A stretch of 64,000 nucleotides of DNA from Veillonella tobetsuensis (GCF_001078375.1 NZ_BBXI01000014.1:124001-188000), one strand, 5' to 3'; numbered from the stretch's first letter, positions 43,320 to 52,196 are shown. Numbers and translations: made by a program. Notes: generated by a model from the letters alone, not told the origin.

Positions 43320-43697
43320 TTATAGCCCTGCCGCATCAATCCATGTAGTAAGATCCTCTTCCGCAGTTATGATATCCTCATCATATGCTCCTACAACCTC
43401 AGGGTACCGAGATACTTCTACAGTGTGAAGAATTGAGTCATCACGGCCATTTTTGTAGGTACCAATCCAAATTCCAGAAAACTGCGACTCGTACCACTCT
43501 ACTGGTTGGTCTGTTTCATTAAAGTTAATCGTAATATGTCCACGACCTAATGTTTCTAGTACCTCTACCTGCTCTTCTTCAGTAAGACCGGTTTTCTCAA
43601 TATATATGGAATAGGTTTCACCTGTTTCACGTAATTGCTTTAATGCTTGACGTAATTCATTCAATATAGCACGCACATTATTATAATTCTCTATCAT
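43320..43697 (-). CDS. HupH/HyaF-like hydrogenase expression protein, 125 aa
   Basis: The central part (EVLETLGRGHITINFNETDQPVEWYESQFSGIWIG and LHTVEVSRYPEVV) matches the C-terminal domain of HupH/HyaF proteins, which assist formation of uptake [NiFe] hydrogenases, possibly cofactor assembly on the small subunit. It is only about half the length of HyaF. The helical N-terminus (YNNVRAILNELRQALKQLRETG) replaces the usual N-domain. It follows hyaD by 69 bp in the hydrogenase operon, with a strong GAGAGGAGGG ribosome site. Context makes a hydrogenase role likely. Confidence 0.72.
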   Translation of the reverse strand: MIENYNNVRAILNELRQALKQLRETGETYSIYIEKTGLTEEEQVEVLETLGRGHITINFNETDQPVEWYESQFSGIWIGTYKNGRDDSILHTVEVSRYPEVVGAYDEDIITAEEDLTTWIDAAGL

Positions 43698-43765
43698 GCC
43701 ATCCCTCCTCTCTTGTTAGTATCTTTTAACTTATTTAATCTATAAATACGTTTATCTATCAGATC

Positions 43766-44341
43766 TTATTTAGGTTCTATTTGTATGCCCCAGCCGCGAA
43801 GCACAGAAAGCACACGAGCCTTCACCTCTGGTAAGGCCTGTTGCACAGCTGCACTTGGTGCAAATCCAATTTCTAAGGATTCTGGCTCTACGCCAATGAC
43901 GATAGCATCCTCTAAAGGATTTTCCTGAATGGCACGAATACGCAATATATCCTGCATACCTACTTCGTGAACGGAAATATGGTCCGTAAAATATTGTTCC
44001 AATTCCCGATGTGGAAATTCATATACAGTCCCAGGATTTTTTCCACCATTGATAGCATCGATTAATAGAATTTTTTTCATGCCCCTCATATAGGTCAGCA
44101 GTTCCATGCCCATCGTGCCACCATCAATCAAGGTGACTTGAGGCGTGAAAGTATAATTAGCTTTTAAATCTTCTACGACATGAACGCCAAGGCCCTCATC
44201 GGTAAGTAAGATATTTCCTACCCCTAGAACCACTATGGAGTTATCATAATCATCATAAATGGCTTGTAAATCAATACGCGGGCTCTCAGAGCCCGCGTAT
44301 TCTTTCAAGCCACTGATGTTTTCAGTACTTGTATCAATCAT
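43766..44341 (-). CDS. hyaD: Hydrogenase maturation endopeptidase HyaD
   Basis: A nickel-dependent protease that trims the C-terminus of the large subunit. It carries the core VVLGVGNILLTDEGLGVHVV (Glu for Ni), LIDGGTMG (Asp) and DHISVHEVGMQDIL (His). The ATG at 44341 overlaps the end of hyaC by 8 bp, an arrangement typical of coupled genes; a longer start would overlap hyaC by over 100 bp. The first ~40 residues before the core (ENISGLKEYAGSESPRID) are an unusual N-terminal extension. The substrate would be HyaB, which carries a 19-residue tail after DPCLACATH. Confidence 0.9.
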   Translation of the reverse strand: MIDTSTENISGLKEYAGSESPRIDLQAIYDDYDNSIVVLGVGNILLTDEGLGVHVVEDLKANYTFTPQVTLIDGGTMGMELLTYMRGMKKILLIDAINGGKNPGTVYEFPHRELEQYFTDHISVHEVGMQDILRIRAIQENPLEDAIVIGVEPESLEIGFAPSAAVQQALPEVKARVLSVLRGWGIQIEPK

Positions 44342-45143
44342 CTTCTTGTAATTCTCTTTCTCTTGGATCGTCAGGATTGCTTGGACGATATGTTGTGCCA
44401 GATGGTTTTTCGATACGTTCACCACGCCGGCGTTTACCATTGAGGTCCTCTAAATCAATTGGATCATGAGCATAATACTTCATGCCAGAAACCATAGCAG
44501 ATACTTCGCCAGATTCTTCCATAACGTCTTCTCGGAATGCCATGTATACGTGAACAATAGTAAAGAACAAGAATCCCCATGCAATATAGTGATGGATTAA
44601 ATGAACCTTATATTCACCACCGAACATTGTAACCAATGGTGCAAATATAGAACCTAAAATACCATTTGGATTAATCATGGAATACATTGTAATACCGGTG
44701 ATGATTTCAAAGAAGAACATGATATACACCATCAAATACGCCGTTCTCGCCAAGGAGTTACGAAGCCAGTGATGTTCATGTTTTTGAGGAATCATCAAAT
44801 AGTGCAATGTAGTTTCTCGAAGACCGTACCAATATCGTTTTTGACGGAATTTAGGTAATAATCTATCGCCGCGATTATAGAAACCGCCCGCCACACGGAA
44901 GATAAAGGAGAATGTTAAAATAGCTCCAGCAGTGAAGTGAATACGGCGCATAGTCTCCATAGAGAACCAACCATCTATTGCAAAGGTTGGTTCAGGATTA
45001 CCTGTAATCGCCGCAAAGCCTGGGTCACCGATATATAGACCAGTCCAGAACAATGCAGTTACGCTAAGCACCATAGTCCAGTGGAATATACGCAGCCATA
45101 AACTAAATACGACATACGCTTTTTTGTCAGTATGTATTAACAT
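44334..45143 (-). CDS. hyaC: Hydrogenase cytochrome b subunit HyaC, 269 aa
   Basis: A di-heme cytochrome b with four hydrophobic segments (WTMVLSVTALFWTGLYIG, FTAGAILTFSFIFRVAGGF, MVYIMFFFEIITGITMYSM, LIHHYIAWGFLFFTIVHVYMAF). His residues lie at the expected helix positions (IFHWTM, RIHFTAG, HLIHHY, VHVY). It anchors the HyaAB dimer to the membrane and passes electrons to menaquinone. The C-terminal ~50 residues are charged and cytoplasmic. Fourteen bp separate it from hyaB. Confidence 0.92.
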   Translation of the reverse strand: MLIHTDKKAYVVFSLWLRIFHWTMVLSVTALFWTGLYIGDPGFAAITGNPEPTFAIDGWFSMETMRRIHFTAGAILTFSFIFRVAGGFYNRGDRLLPKFRQKRYWYGLRETTLHYLMIPQKHEHHWLRNSLARTAYLMVYIMFFFEIITGITMYSMINPNGILGSIFAPLVTMFGGEYKVHLIHHYIAWGFLFFTIVHVYMAFREDVMEESGEVSAMVSGMKYYAHDPIDLEDLNGKRRRGERIEKPSGTTYRPSNPDDPRERELQEDD

Positions 45144-45157
45144 AAGCCCACCACCCT

Positions 45158-47059
45158 TTATTTACACAATGCATCGGTATTGACGGAAACAATCTTTTCG
45201 CCTTTTTTATTGTATAAATGGGTTGCACATGCGAGACATGGGTCGAAGGAGTGAATTACCTTCAAGATTTCAAGTGGTTTATCCGCAATTTTAACGTGTG
45301 TATCAATCATGGAATCTTCGTATGCGCCATGTTCATTGGCAGCTGTCTTAGGACATGCATTCCACGTGGATGGTACGATACATTGATAGTTTGCAGAACG
45401 ACCATCTTTGATGTGAATCCAGTGACCCAAACCACCGCGAGGTGCATCTACAAGACCAACACCTTTTGCATCTTTAGACCATGTGTTAGGTTCAAATTTA
45501 GTCATATCCGCAACGGCAGTATCACCATTTTTAATATTGGTAACAAGTTTATTATAGAAATATTGGCTAATATTTGCTGCCACTTGTGCATCAAGACCAC
45601 GACATGCTGTACGACCAACCATTGTTGTCATCCACACATGAGCTGGTACACCCAATACTTGAGATACTGTATCGATTTGGCGAACAATCATCGCTTCTGC
45701 CCAAGTTGGGTCTTTAATGATACCCTGTTTTACCTTTGTATAGACTACAATGTATTTTGCTAATGGGCCGACCTCTGCAGTTTTACCTTTGAAAGTCGGG
45801 GATTTAATCCAAGAGTATTTTTTATCTTCATCAAGGAATTCCCATTTTTCTTTTGTACCAGATTTAGGGCCTGTGAATTTAGGTTCAGTCACACCATCAA
45901 TGGGATGAAGTGTGCTTGTACCATTTGGATACGTAAACCAGGAATGATCAACCTCTTCGCTAAGGTATTGTGGATCCATGAAATCCTTACCTTCTAACGG
46001 AATAAATGTTGCCTTATCTACGCCAAGGGCAAAGTTCTCTACAACACCATTAGAGCGAACGATACATTTTTTGTGGTAATCGCCATCAGAAATGCCTGTA
46101 TAAGACTCATCAGGATAGTCACCATAAGACATAACGCGTTTTTTCGCAAGGCCACCACCATCGATCATGCCTTTTTCAACGTACATCTTACCAATTGCTA
46201 ATAAGTCTGGTACATAGAAGTTGTCTACTAAATCTTTAGCCAACGCAATAGATTGCTCTACTGCAGCAAGACGTTGTGTATTAATAGGTGCATTCATGTC
46301 ATTCATAGAAATGGAACATGGCATGCCTCCAATGATGTAATGTGGATGAGGGTTTTTACCACCGAATACAACGTGAGGAATTACGATGTCACGTTGACGG
46401 TCAAGAATATTCAAGTAATGGGATACAGCCATTAAATGAACCTCTGGTGGCAACAAATTATAATCAGGGTGATCCCACCATTGGGCGGAGAAAATCCCCA
46501 ATTGGCCGGACTCAACGATTTTCTTAACCTTTTGTTGTACCGCTGTAAAGTATGCAGTGGTAGCCTTAGGGAATTCTTTAGGATATGCAGAATCCTTGGA
46601 TGCTGTTTCAGCAGGTGCTAAACCACTTACATTGTAGGTTGCCAATACATCATTTTGTAATTGAGCTGTTTTTGCTGGATCAGCACTGAGAGCAGCTACA
46701 GGGCTCACCCAGTCAAGCGCATGCAAGTGATAGAAATGTACGATATGGTCATGTACATCTAAGCAGCTGTGCATGATATTACGAATGTAGTTTGCATTTC
46801 TAGGTATAGTAATACCCAACGCATCTTCTACAGCACGCAAAGACGCTAGTGCATGTGTTGTAGTACATACGCCACAAATACGTTGTACAAAAGCCCAAAG
46901 GTCGCGAGGGTCGCGGTCCTTTGCAACGAGTTCAATACCACGCCAAGCAGTACCAGAGGATAATGCGTCCTCTACTTTACCACTTGCTTCATCAACTTTT
47001 ATTTCTACCCGTAAATGACCTTCAATACGGGAAATCGGATCTACTACTACGCGTTTCAT
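45158..47059 (-). CDS. hyaB: [NiFe] hydrogenase large subunit HyaB, 633 aa
   Basis: Contains both Ni-ligand motifs: RICGVCTTTHAL (Cys62, Cys65) and DPCLACATH near the C-terminus. Nineteen further residues (LYNKKGEKIVSVNTDALCK) should be removed by HyaD after nickel insertion. The start at 47059 (MKRVVVDPISRIEGHLRVEI) is chosen for its GAGGAGG site; the ATG five codons earlier lies in the hyaA end. It oxidises H2 at the outer face of the inner membrane, exported with HyaA. Part of hyaABCD-hupH. Length is somewhat above the usual ~570-600. Confidence 0.96.
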   Translation of the reverse strand: MKRVVVDPISRIEGHLRVEIKVDEASGKVEDALSSGTAWRGIELVAKDRDPRDLWAFVQRICGVCTTTHALASLRAVEDALGITIPRNANYIRNIMHSCLDVHDHIVHFYHLHALDWVSPVAALSADPAKTAQLQNDVLATYNVSGLAPAETASKDSAYPKEFPKATTAYFTAVQQKVKKIVESGQLGIFSAQWWDHPDYNLLPPEVHLMAVSHYLNILDRQRDIVIPHVVFGGKNPHPHYIIGGMPCSISMNDMNAPINTQRLAAVEQSIALAKDLVDNFYVPDLLAIGKMYVEKGMIDGGGLAKKRVMSYGDYPDESYTGISDGDYHKKCIVRSNGVVENFALGVDKATFIPLEGKDFMDPQYLSEEVDHSWFTYPNGTSTLHPIDGVTEPKFTGPKSGTKEKWEFLDEDKKYSWIKSPTFKGKTAEVGPLAKYIVVYTKVKQGIIKDPTWAEAMIVRQIDTVSQVLGVPAHVWMTTMVGRTACRGLDAQVAANISQYFYNKLVTNIKNGDTAVADMTKFEPNTWSKDAKGVGLVDAPRGGLGHWIHIKDGRSANYQCIVPSTWNACPKTAANEHGAYEDSMIDTHVKIADKPLEILKVIHSFDPCLACATHLYNKKGEKIVSVNTDALCK

Positions 47060-47070
47060 TAGCGACCTCC

Positions 47071-48198
47071 TCAATTATTATGTTTCTTCTCATCCCACAA
47101 ACCTTGTTCTTTCAAGCGTTTTTCCTCTTGAATATCAATGTATTTATTGCGAACAAGGGTTGCAGCACCATGGACGATAACCGCCGCAGTAGCGCCAACA
47201 GCTGCTACTGTGCCGATTGTATCAGCCGTAGTAATGGTGTTTGCCAATGGAATATCAGGTAATCGTTTGTAGAATACGTCATTATCCCAAAAACCTTTTT
47301 CAGAGCAACCAATACAGCCGTGGCCGGATTGGATTGGGTAGGATAAACCATTCCACCAACGCAAATTACCACAAGAATTATATGTTTGAGGTCCACGACA
47401 ACCTACTTTGTACAGGCACCAACCTGATTTAGATGCATCATCGTCAAATTTTTCAACGAAAAGACCGGAGTCAAAGAAGGCACGACGATAGCAAGTATCG
47501 TGAATACGATTGCCATAGAATTGTTTAGGACGACCTTGAGAATCTAGAGGCGGAATTTGACCGAACAATGCATAGTGCATAACTACACCAGTCATAACCT
47601 CTGGAATTGGAGGACAGCCAGGAACCTTGATAATAGGTTTACCAGATACAACAGAGGATACGGATACCGTGTTTGTTGGATTTGGTTTTGCTGCTTGAAT
47701 ACCACCCCAAGATGCACAGGAGCCATACTCGATAATGGCCGCTGCACCTTTAGCAGCTTCTAATAAGGACTCCTTAAATGTACGGCCCCCTACTGTACAG
47801 TACACACCGTTTTCATCTAACGGAACGCCACCTTCAACAGCAAGGATATATTTGCCATTTTTCTCAGCAATGATTTTTTTGAGGTGTTCCTCTAATGGTT
47901 CCCCAGATGCTGCAGCCAATGTATCATCATATTCCAAAGAAATCATATTTAAAATTACATCGGATGTAAACGGTGAAGAAGAACGAATAAAGGATTCACT
48001 ACAACCTGTACATTCATGACCATGAAGCCAAATCACTGTAGGTAATTCTGTCGTTTCCGCAGCTTTTACCACCGTATTAAGCATGGTAGGTGGCAAACCT
48101 AAAATAGCAGTCAGTGCCACGCAAGACTTCATAAATGTACGTCGACTGAGACGTCTCTCTTGAAAGAGAGTCCATAAACTGTTCACACGATTTTTCAT
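47071..48198 (-). CDS. hyaA: [NiFe] hydrogenase small subunit HyaA, Tat-exported, 375 aa
   Basis: A twin-arginine signal (LSRRTFMKSCVALTAILGLPP) precedes the iron-sulfur subunit; Cys ligands occur in LHGHECTGCSESF, EYGSCASWGGI, VPGCPPIPEV and the cluster-rich C-terminal half (DTCYRRAFFDSG, CLYKVGCRGPQTYNSCG, SGHGCIGCSEKGFWD). A C-terminal helix (TIGTVAAVGATAAVIVHGAATLV) anchors it to the membrane. The start at 48198 follows GAGGAGGCTGTATTCC. It relays electrons from HyaB to HyaC. Being first in the operon and carrying the export signal, it takes HyaB across the membrane as a folded dimer. Confidence 0.95.
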   Translation of the reverse strand: MKNRVNSLWTLFQERRLSRRTFMKSCVALTAILGLPPTMLNTVVKAAETTELPTVIWLHGHECTGCSESFIRSSSPFTSDVILNMISLEYDDTLAAASGEPLEEHLKKIIAEKNGKYILAVEGGVPLDENGVYCTVGGRTFKESLLEAAKGAAAIIEYGSCASWGGIQAAKPNPTNTVSVSSVVSGKPIIKVPGCPPIPEVMTGVVMHYALFGQIPPLDSQGRPKQFYGNRIHDTCYRRAFFDSGLFVEKFDDDASKSGWCLYKVGCRGPQTYNSCGNLRWWNGLSYPIQSGHGCIGCSEKGFWDNDVFYKRLPDIPLANTITTADTIGTVAAVGATAAVIVHGAATLVRNKYIDIQEEKRLKEQGLWDEKKHNN

Positions 48199-48352
48199 GG
48201 AATACAGCCTCCTCACAACAACTTTGAAGCAATATTTCTATATTACCTACTTAACTATTACTATCGAGAAATATCATCTCTTAATTAATTTATTATAACA
48301 TTTTAATAATTATAAAACTATGACATAATACTCAGTTCTCTATATGTTTATC

Positions 48353-48396
48353 AAAAAAAATGCCCAGCTAAGTAATTATTATAATTACCTAGCCAG
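48353..48396 (-). terminator. Terminator after trxA
   Basis: On the minus strand a ~16-bp stem (GGCTAGGTAATTA pairing with TAATTACTTAGCT, extended by G-U pairs) is followed by eight T residues. Confidence 0.85.
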
Positions 48397-48414
48397 GTGT
48401 TATTCATGTATAAA

Positions 48415-48747
48415 TTATTTTATCACTTCATTAATCAAAGCTTCTAATACATTTGCTTTTTTATAGCCTGCAATGCGATCCAATAATTTGCCATCTTTAA
48501 AAAATACCATGGAAGGAATACCTTCTACATCTTCTTTTAACAAGATAGGCCGCAAAGCTTTATCTTCTGCATCTACTGTGAAGAATTTAATACGGCCGTC
48601 CAATTTTTCTGCTACAGCTTCTACTTCCGGACGCATAACTATGCAAGGTTCACACCAACCAGCCCAGAAATCTACAATAACGAGCTCTTTAGAACCTAAT
48701 ACTAATTCATCAAACTGTTCTACACTAGTAATAGCAGTGATAGCCAT
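48415..48747 (-). CDS. trxA: Thioredoxin, WCEPC active site, 110 aa
   Basis: Thioredoxin fold with VIVDFWAGWCEPCIVMRPEVE, then GIPSMVFFKDGKL with the cis-proline. The active site reads WCEPC instead of the usual WCGPC, which should shift its redox potential. No signal peptide, so it is cytosolic. AAAAAGGAGG precedes the ATG. Monocistronic, just downstream of rnpB on the same strand, with a good terminator. Confidence 0.9.
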   Translation of the reverse strand: MAITAITSVEQFDELVLGSKELVIVDFWAGWCEPCIVMRPEVEAVAEKLDGRIKFFTVDAEDKALRPILLKEDVEGIPSMVFFKDGKLLDRIAGYKKANVLEALINEVIK

Positions 48748-48789
48748 CGAAAGGCCTCCTTTTTATAGTTCAATATAAATATCATGTAA

Positions 48790-49142
48790 GAAGCAAGCAA
48801 TCATTAAGCCGAGTTCTGTTCCGCTTGCGCGGTGACGATTATCTTTCTAGGCGTACAGTCGCCTGCACGCTCGAGCGACACAACCCGGAAGGTAGGCGGG
48901 ACCACCGTTAACCCTTCCCTATTCGGTCTTGCTCCGGATGGGGTTTACCGAGCCAGCCTGTTACCAGACTGCTGGTGAGCTCTTACCTCACCTTTCCACC
49001 CTTACCACTTACATGGCGGTTTCCTTTTCTATGGCACTTTCCCTAAGGTCACCCTCGCCAGACGTTATCTGGCATCCTGCCCTATGGAGCTCGGACTTTC
49101 CTCGAATCCAATGGACTCGCAACCGTCTTTCATACTTGCTTC
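48790..49142 (-). ncRNA. rnpB: RNase P RNA (class A)
   Basis: The minus strand contains the universally conserved RNase P segments: GAGGAAAGTCCGAGCTCC near the 5' end, GGGTAAGGGTGGAAAGGTG and AGAGCTCACCAGC in the specificity domain, and ACAGAACTCGGCTTA near the 3' end. The 5' end GAAGCAAG pairs with CTTGCTTC at the 3' end, which fixes both boundaries. About 353 nt. It removes the 5' leader from tRNA precursors. A promoter lies directly upstream. Confidence 0.96.
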
Positions 49143-49147
49143 AATTC

Positions 49148-49176
49148 AGTTTATCATAGCTCTATGCACTATGCAA
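49148..49176 (-). promoter_or_regulatory. rnpB promoter
   Basis: On the minus strand TTGCAT (complement of 49171-49176), a 17-bp spacer and TAAACT (complement of 49148-49153), immediately before the mapped 5' end of the RNA. Confidence 0.65.
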
Positions 49177-49212
49177 GAATATCGAATTTTTCTGTTAGGA
49201 TTATGAAAGTCT

Positions 49213-50319
49213 CTAATCAAAGAAAAAATCACATTGATTTTCAAAGGACTGTATAGTAATGCCCCAGTTACTTTCTGCTGATTGATTCATTAAATAATCA
49301 CGAATTCCATCCGCTACGATTTCTTCCGTACCAAAATGGCCTGCATCAACAACGAGTACACCTAATTCTTTTGCTAATTGAGCATCGTGATATTTCAAAT
49401 CACCGGTGACATATGCATCAGCCTTGATTGCATTCTTAATAAACTCTGCACCACCACCGGAGCAAAGTGCCACAGTTTTAACGGTCTCTTTTTTTATGCC
49501 CCCAAATCTTACATTAGCATGAGGCAAAGACTCTTGTATATGCTCGCGGAAGCTTTCAAAATCCATAGATTCAGGCAATTCACCAACTCGCCCCAAGGTG
49601 CGACCCATATTCGGCTCATGCATAGCAAATACCTCATAAGCCACCTCTTCATAAGGATGCGCTGCTTTCATAGCCTCAATAACAGCTTGTTTATGATGAC
49701 TGTCCACAATAACATTGATAGCTACCTCAGGCACTACCGTTAATGAACCCGCTTCGCCTACTACAGGATGGGATTCATCATTACCTCTGAATCGACCTTC
49801 GCCGGTAAAACTAAAGCTACAAGCCTCGTAATTGCCAATGCGACCAGCCCCAGCCTTAGCCATTGCGTCGCGCACCGCATCAGCCGCATCAACAGGTACA
49901 AAGGTGGTGATTTTATATAGCGTATCAGCCCCTGTAGGAACAAATCCTTTCACATTAACTAACCCTAACCGGCTCGCCAACATATCATTGAGCCCCCCCT
50001 CAGCAATATCGAGGTTCGTATGAGCACTATATACAACAATATCGTTTTTTATAAGTTTCTCAATCACATGGCCTTGGGGGCTATCTAGATTTAGGGATTT
50101 AATGCCCTTAAAAATAAAGGGATGATGGCTAATAATCATTTGCGCTTGCTCTGAAATAGCATAATCAACCACTTCAGGTGTAATATCAAGGCTAGTTATA
50201 ATCTTAGAAACCTCACGTTGTTTCGACCCAACCATAAGACCTACATTATCCCAAGATTCAGCATAATGAGGTGGAGCCCATCGTTCCATTGATTCAATAA
50301 TTTGTTTTGCTGTAACCAT
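49213..50319 (-). CDS. Nif3-like dinuclear metal-centre protein (YqfO type), 368 aa
   Basis: Two halves of a Nif3 domain carry the metal ligands: MIISHHPFIFKGIKSL and AHTNLDIAEGGLN in the first half, DAGHFGTEEI in the second. Between them (~130-230) lies the CutA/NIF3-type insert (LYKITTFVPVDAADAVRDAMAKAGAGRIG), as in Bacillus YqfO. Annotated in databases as GTP cyclohydrolase I type 2, but the true activity is unclear. It follows trmK by 26 bp, the same pair as Bacillus yqfN-yqfO next to sigA. Confidence 0.9.
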   Translation of the reverse strand: MVTAKQIIESMERWAPPHYAESWDNVGLMVGSKQREVSKIITSLDITPEVVDYAISEQAQMIISHHPFIFKGIKSLNLDSPQGHVIEKLIKNDIVVYSAHTNLDIAEGGLNDMLASRLGLVNVKGFVPTGADTLYKITTFVPVDAADAVRDAMAKAGAGRIGNYEACSFSFTGEGRFRGNDESHPVVGEAGSLTVVPEVAINVIVDSHHKQAVIEAMKAAHPYEEVAYEVFAMHEPNMGRTLGRVGELPESMDFESFREHIQESLPHANVRFGGIKKETVKTVALCSGGGAEFIKNAIKADAYVTGDLKYHDAQLAKELGVLVVDAGHFGTEEIVADGIRDYLMNQSAESNWGITIQSFENQCDFFFD

Positions 50320-50345
50320 AGTATCACTCCTAACGTCTCTAAAAA

Positions 50346-51086
50346 TCAGCGTAATCTCGCTAATTCATCGATTTCACCTTGTAATTCTTTATATTTTTCC
50401 GTATGTGAAAGTGCCTCTGTCATGCCGTCTAAGGCGCATTGACGTTGATAAATTAAATAATCTACGTATTCATTCCATAACGCAGGTTTTTCTTGAGCTA
50501 ATAAAGCCCCTACAGACCAAAGAATGGAAGTAGTGGGTAAATCTATATAGGGATTATCACTTGAAATAGTAACATCAGCACCATTGTGACTAGGATTGTG
50601 ACTATTCATATCATGACGAATTGCTAAAAATGCGGTGTACATTTTCCCCATATCTTTCATGATAATTTCTTTGACAATACGGTATCCTTTTTCCACCATG
50701 TATTGGCGCAATTCTGCTTGACCATTTTGTGGTTGCAATACATAAAACTCTAGAGGTTCCGGTCCTGCTTTAATGATATCTCGCATCAAGAAACCACCCA
50801 TGCCACAACAAATGGCACCATTTAGCTCTCCCTGTTTCGTCATCTGTAATCCATCTCCAAGGCGACAGTCGATTACATCACTTAAACCTCGAGATTGAAT
50901 GTATGATTTTGCTGATTCAAGAGGTCCCTTATTCACATCGCCAGCTATAACACGCTTTGCTTTACCCCGCGTGATTAGCTCTACCGCTAAATAACCATGA
51001 TCCGTTCCAATATCAGCAATAGCGTCTGCCTTTGGAACGATATCAAATACCGCCTCTAAGCGATTCATCATAGGTCTTGCTTTCAT
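50346..51086 (-). CDS. trmK: tRNA (adenine(22)-N1)-methyltransferase TrmK, 246 aa
   Basis: SAM-dependent methyltransferase with IADIGTDHGYLAVELI, VIAGDVNKGPLESAKSY, DCRLGDGLQ and a GAICCGMGGFLMRDII segment typical of TrmK. It methylates A22 of the D-arm in some tRNAs. The C-terminal helical domain (LTEALSHTEKYKELQGEIDELARL) is present. Coupled with the Nif3-like gene. The gene ends the segment between rnpB and the tRNA. Confidence 0.9.
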   Translation of the reverse strand: MKARPMMNRLEAVFDIVPKADAIADIGTDHGYLAVELITRGKAKRVIAGDVNKGPLESAKSYIQSRGLSDVIDCRLGDGLQMTKQGELNGAICCGMGGFLMRDIIKAGPEPLEFYVLQPQNGQAELRQYMVEKGYRIVKEIIMKDMGKMYTAFLAIRHDMNSHNPSHNGADVTISSDNPYIDLPTTSILWSVGALLAQEKPALWNEYVDYLIYQRQCALDGMTEALSHTEKYKELQGEIDELARLR

Positions 51087-51186
51087 AATTGCCTCGTTTA
51101 TAACAGGTCCATAGACCTATCTACTATATCACTAGATTAACAATAAAGAGTAATCAAATTTTTATTCTATATATCTGTATTATAAC

Positions 51187-51216
51187 AAAAAACCTGCCCC
51201 TAACGGACAGGTTTTA
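51187..51216 (-). terminator. Terminator after the tRNA gene
   Basis: On the minus strand AAACCTGTCC pairs with GGGCAGGTTT around GTTAG, followed by a T run. It lies about 20 bp beyond the tRNA CCA end. Confidence 0.8.
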
Positions 51217-51235
51217 GGTTCGTTTTATACAAGTT

Positions 51236-51310
51236 TGGTGGGCCCACCTGGGATCGAACCAGGGACCGACCGGTTATGAGCCGGTTGCTCTACCCCTGAG
51301 CTATAGGCCC
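51236..51310 (-). tRNA. tRNA with CAU anticodon (Ile2 or Met)
   Basis: A complete cloverleaf: acceptor GGGCCTA with TGGGCCC, D-arm GCTC/GAGC with a short AGGGGTA loop, anticodon arm ACCGG-CTCATAA-CCGGT, T-arm CCTGG-TTCGATC-CCAGG, encoded CCA. The anticodon loop CTCATAA suits tRNA-Ile2 (C34 changed to lysidine by TilS), whose arm in Firmicutes usually reads GGCTCATAACC; an elongator tRNA-Met cannot be excluded by eye. It is not the initiator: the acceptor starts with a paired G1-C72 and the anticodon stem lacks the three G-C pairs. Confidence 0.9.
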
Positions 51311-51331
51311 AAGCTTGCGTATAAAATTATA

Positions 51332-51499
51332 CTGAAAATTTTTAGGTACGTCAAGTTATCTACGTGGCCACAAAAAGAAGGGTTGCCCAAGCCTCCACCG
51401 CCTTAACAGTCTTCGGCCTAGGGCCTCGACTTAGCAAAGTCGTTTGGACACCCCTTCTTTTTGTTACTATACGACAACTGAGTACCTAAGAATTTTCAG
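51332..51499. repeat. Element with terminal inverted repeats around a long hairpin
   Basis: CTGAAAATTTTTAGGTAC at 51332-51349 and its complement at 51482-51499 match at 17 of 18 positions. Between them ACAAAAAGAAGGG (51370-51382) pairs perfectly with CCCTTCTTTTTGT (51452-51464), extended inward and enclosing smaller hairpins (CGACTT/AAGTCG and GGCC/GGCC). The layout could be a small MITE-like element, a bidirectional terminator after folE, or a structured RNA of unknown type. No coding potential. Confidence 0.5.
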
Positions 51500-51602
51500 C
51501 ATCTACGGGAATCCCGGATTAAACAGGAAAAATCGTTTGTGGACGGTACCTTTCCGTTACACTTCAAAATCTATGTGAGCAAAAAATTTTCAGTATCTAC
51601 GG
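51491..51602. repeat. 18-bp direct repeat pair upstream end of the element
   Basis: AATTTTCAGCATCTACGG at 51491-51508 recurs at 51585-51602 with one mismatch (T for C), 94 bp apart. The first copy overlaps the right inverted repeat of the element at 51332-51499, suggesting a nested or partial second copy of the element end. Confidence 0.5.
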
Positions 51603-51631
51603 TGCTCCGGGCTCAGGCAGGATAATTTATC

Positions 51632-52195
51632 TTATGCGTTTTTTAGTGTTAGGAATCGGTTGATCATATCGTCTTGTTCGAATATGCCTTTTGTGGCGAG
51701 GGTGGTTGTTTTGCTATTAGTGGATTTTACGCCACGAGCGCTGACGCAGCTATGGGAGCTGGTGATGTGGACGATGACGTCGTCAGTGCCGGTAGCGATG
51801 GAGATGACCTCCGCAATGTCTTCGCCGATTTTTTCTTGCAATTGTAATCGTTTACAGCACATTTCTGCAATACGTGGCATTTTAGAGAGACCGATAACGC
51901 GACCTCTAGGAATATAGCCTATACTGATATTCATATCGTACATTAAAGCCATATGGTGTTCACAGTGCGAAAAGCATGTAATGTCCTTTACCACAACCAT
52001 TTGGTTTGTATCCACCTCAAAGGTTTTACCAAACATATCAGCAATGTCCGCGTTGGTATACTGAATGCCTTCGAACATTTCTTCCATCATTTGAGCTACC
52101 CGTTTTGGTGTTTCCACGAGGCCCTCACGGTTTGGATTTTCCCCTAATGCTTCTAGTAGTTGATACACTAGAGATTCTATTCGATTTGTGTCCAT
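51632..52195 (-). CDS. folE: GTP cyclohydrolase I, 187 aa
   Basis: Converts GTP to dihydroneopterin triphosphate, the entry to folate and to queuosine precursors. Zinc ligands and the active site are visible in FSHCEHHMALMYDM and TSSHSCVSARGVKS. The start at 52195 follows AAAGGAG; the ATG six codons earlier overlaps queE. The gap to queE is one base, so folE, queE and queD form an operon; its product is the direct substrate of QueD. Complete length. Confidence 0.95.
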   Translation of the reverse strand: MDTNRIESLVYQLLEALGENPNREGLVETPKRVAQMMEEMFEGIQYTNADIADMFGKTFEVDTNQMVVVKDITCFSHCEHHMALMYDMNISIGYIPRGRVIGLSKMPRIAEMCCKRLQLQEKIGEDIAEVISIATGTDDVIVHITSSHSCVSARGVKSTNSKTTTLATKGIFEQDDMINRFLTLKNA

Positions 52196-52196
52196 G

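Noticed and set aside
45218-45763. Long plus-strand open frame opposite hyaB
   Set aside because: Lies wholly inside the well-supported large-subunit gene, has no ribosome site, and its Cys/His-rich composition is what the complement of hyaB codons produces.
51361-51470. 4.5S/SRP RNA or 6S RNA at the hairpin element
   Set aside because: The conserved SRP tetraloop/GGAAGCA-type core and the 6S open bubble are not present; the region is dominated by a terminator-like stem.
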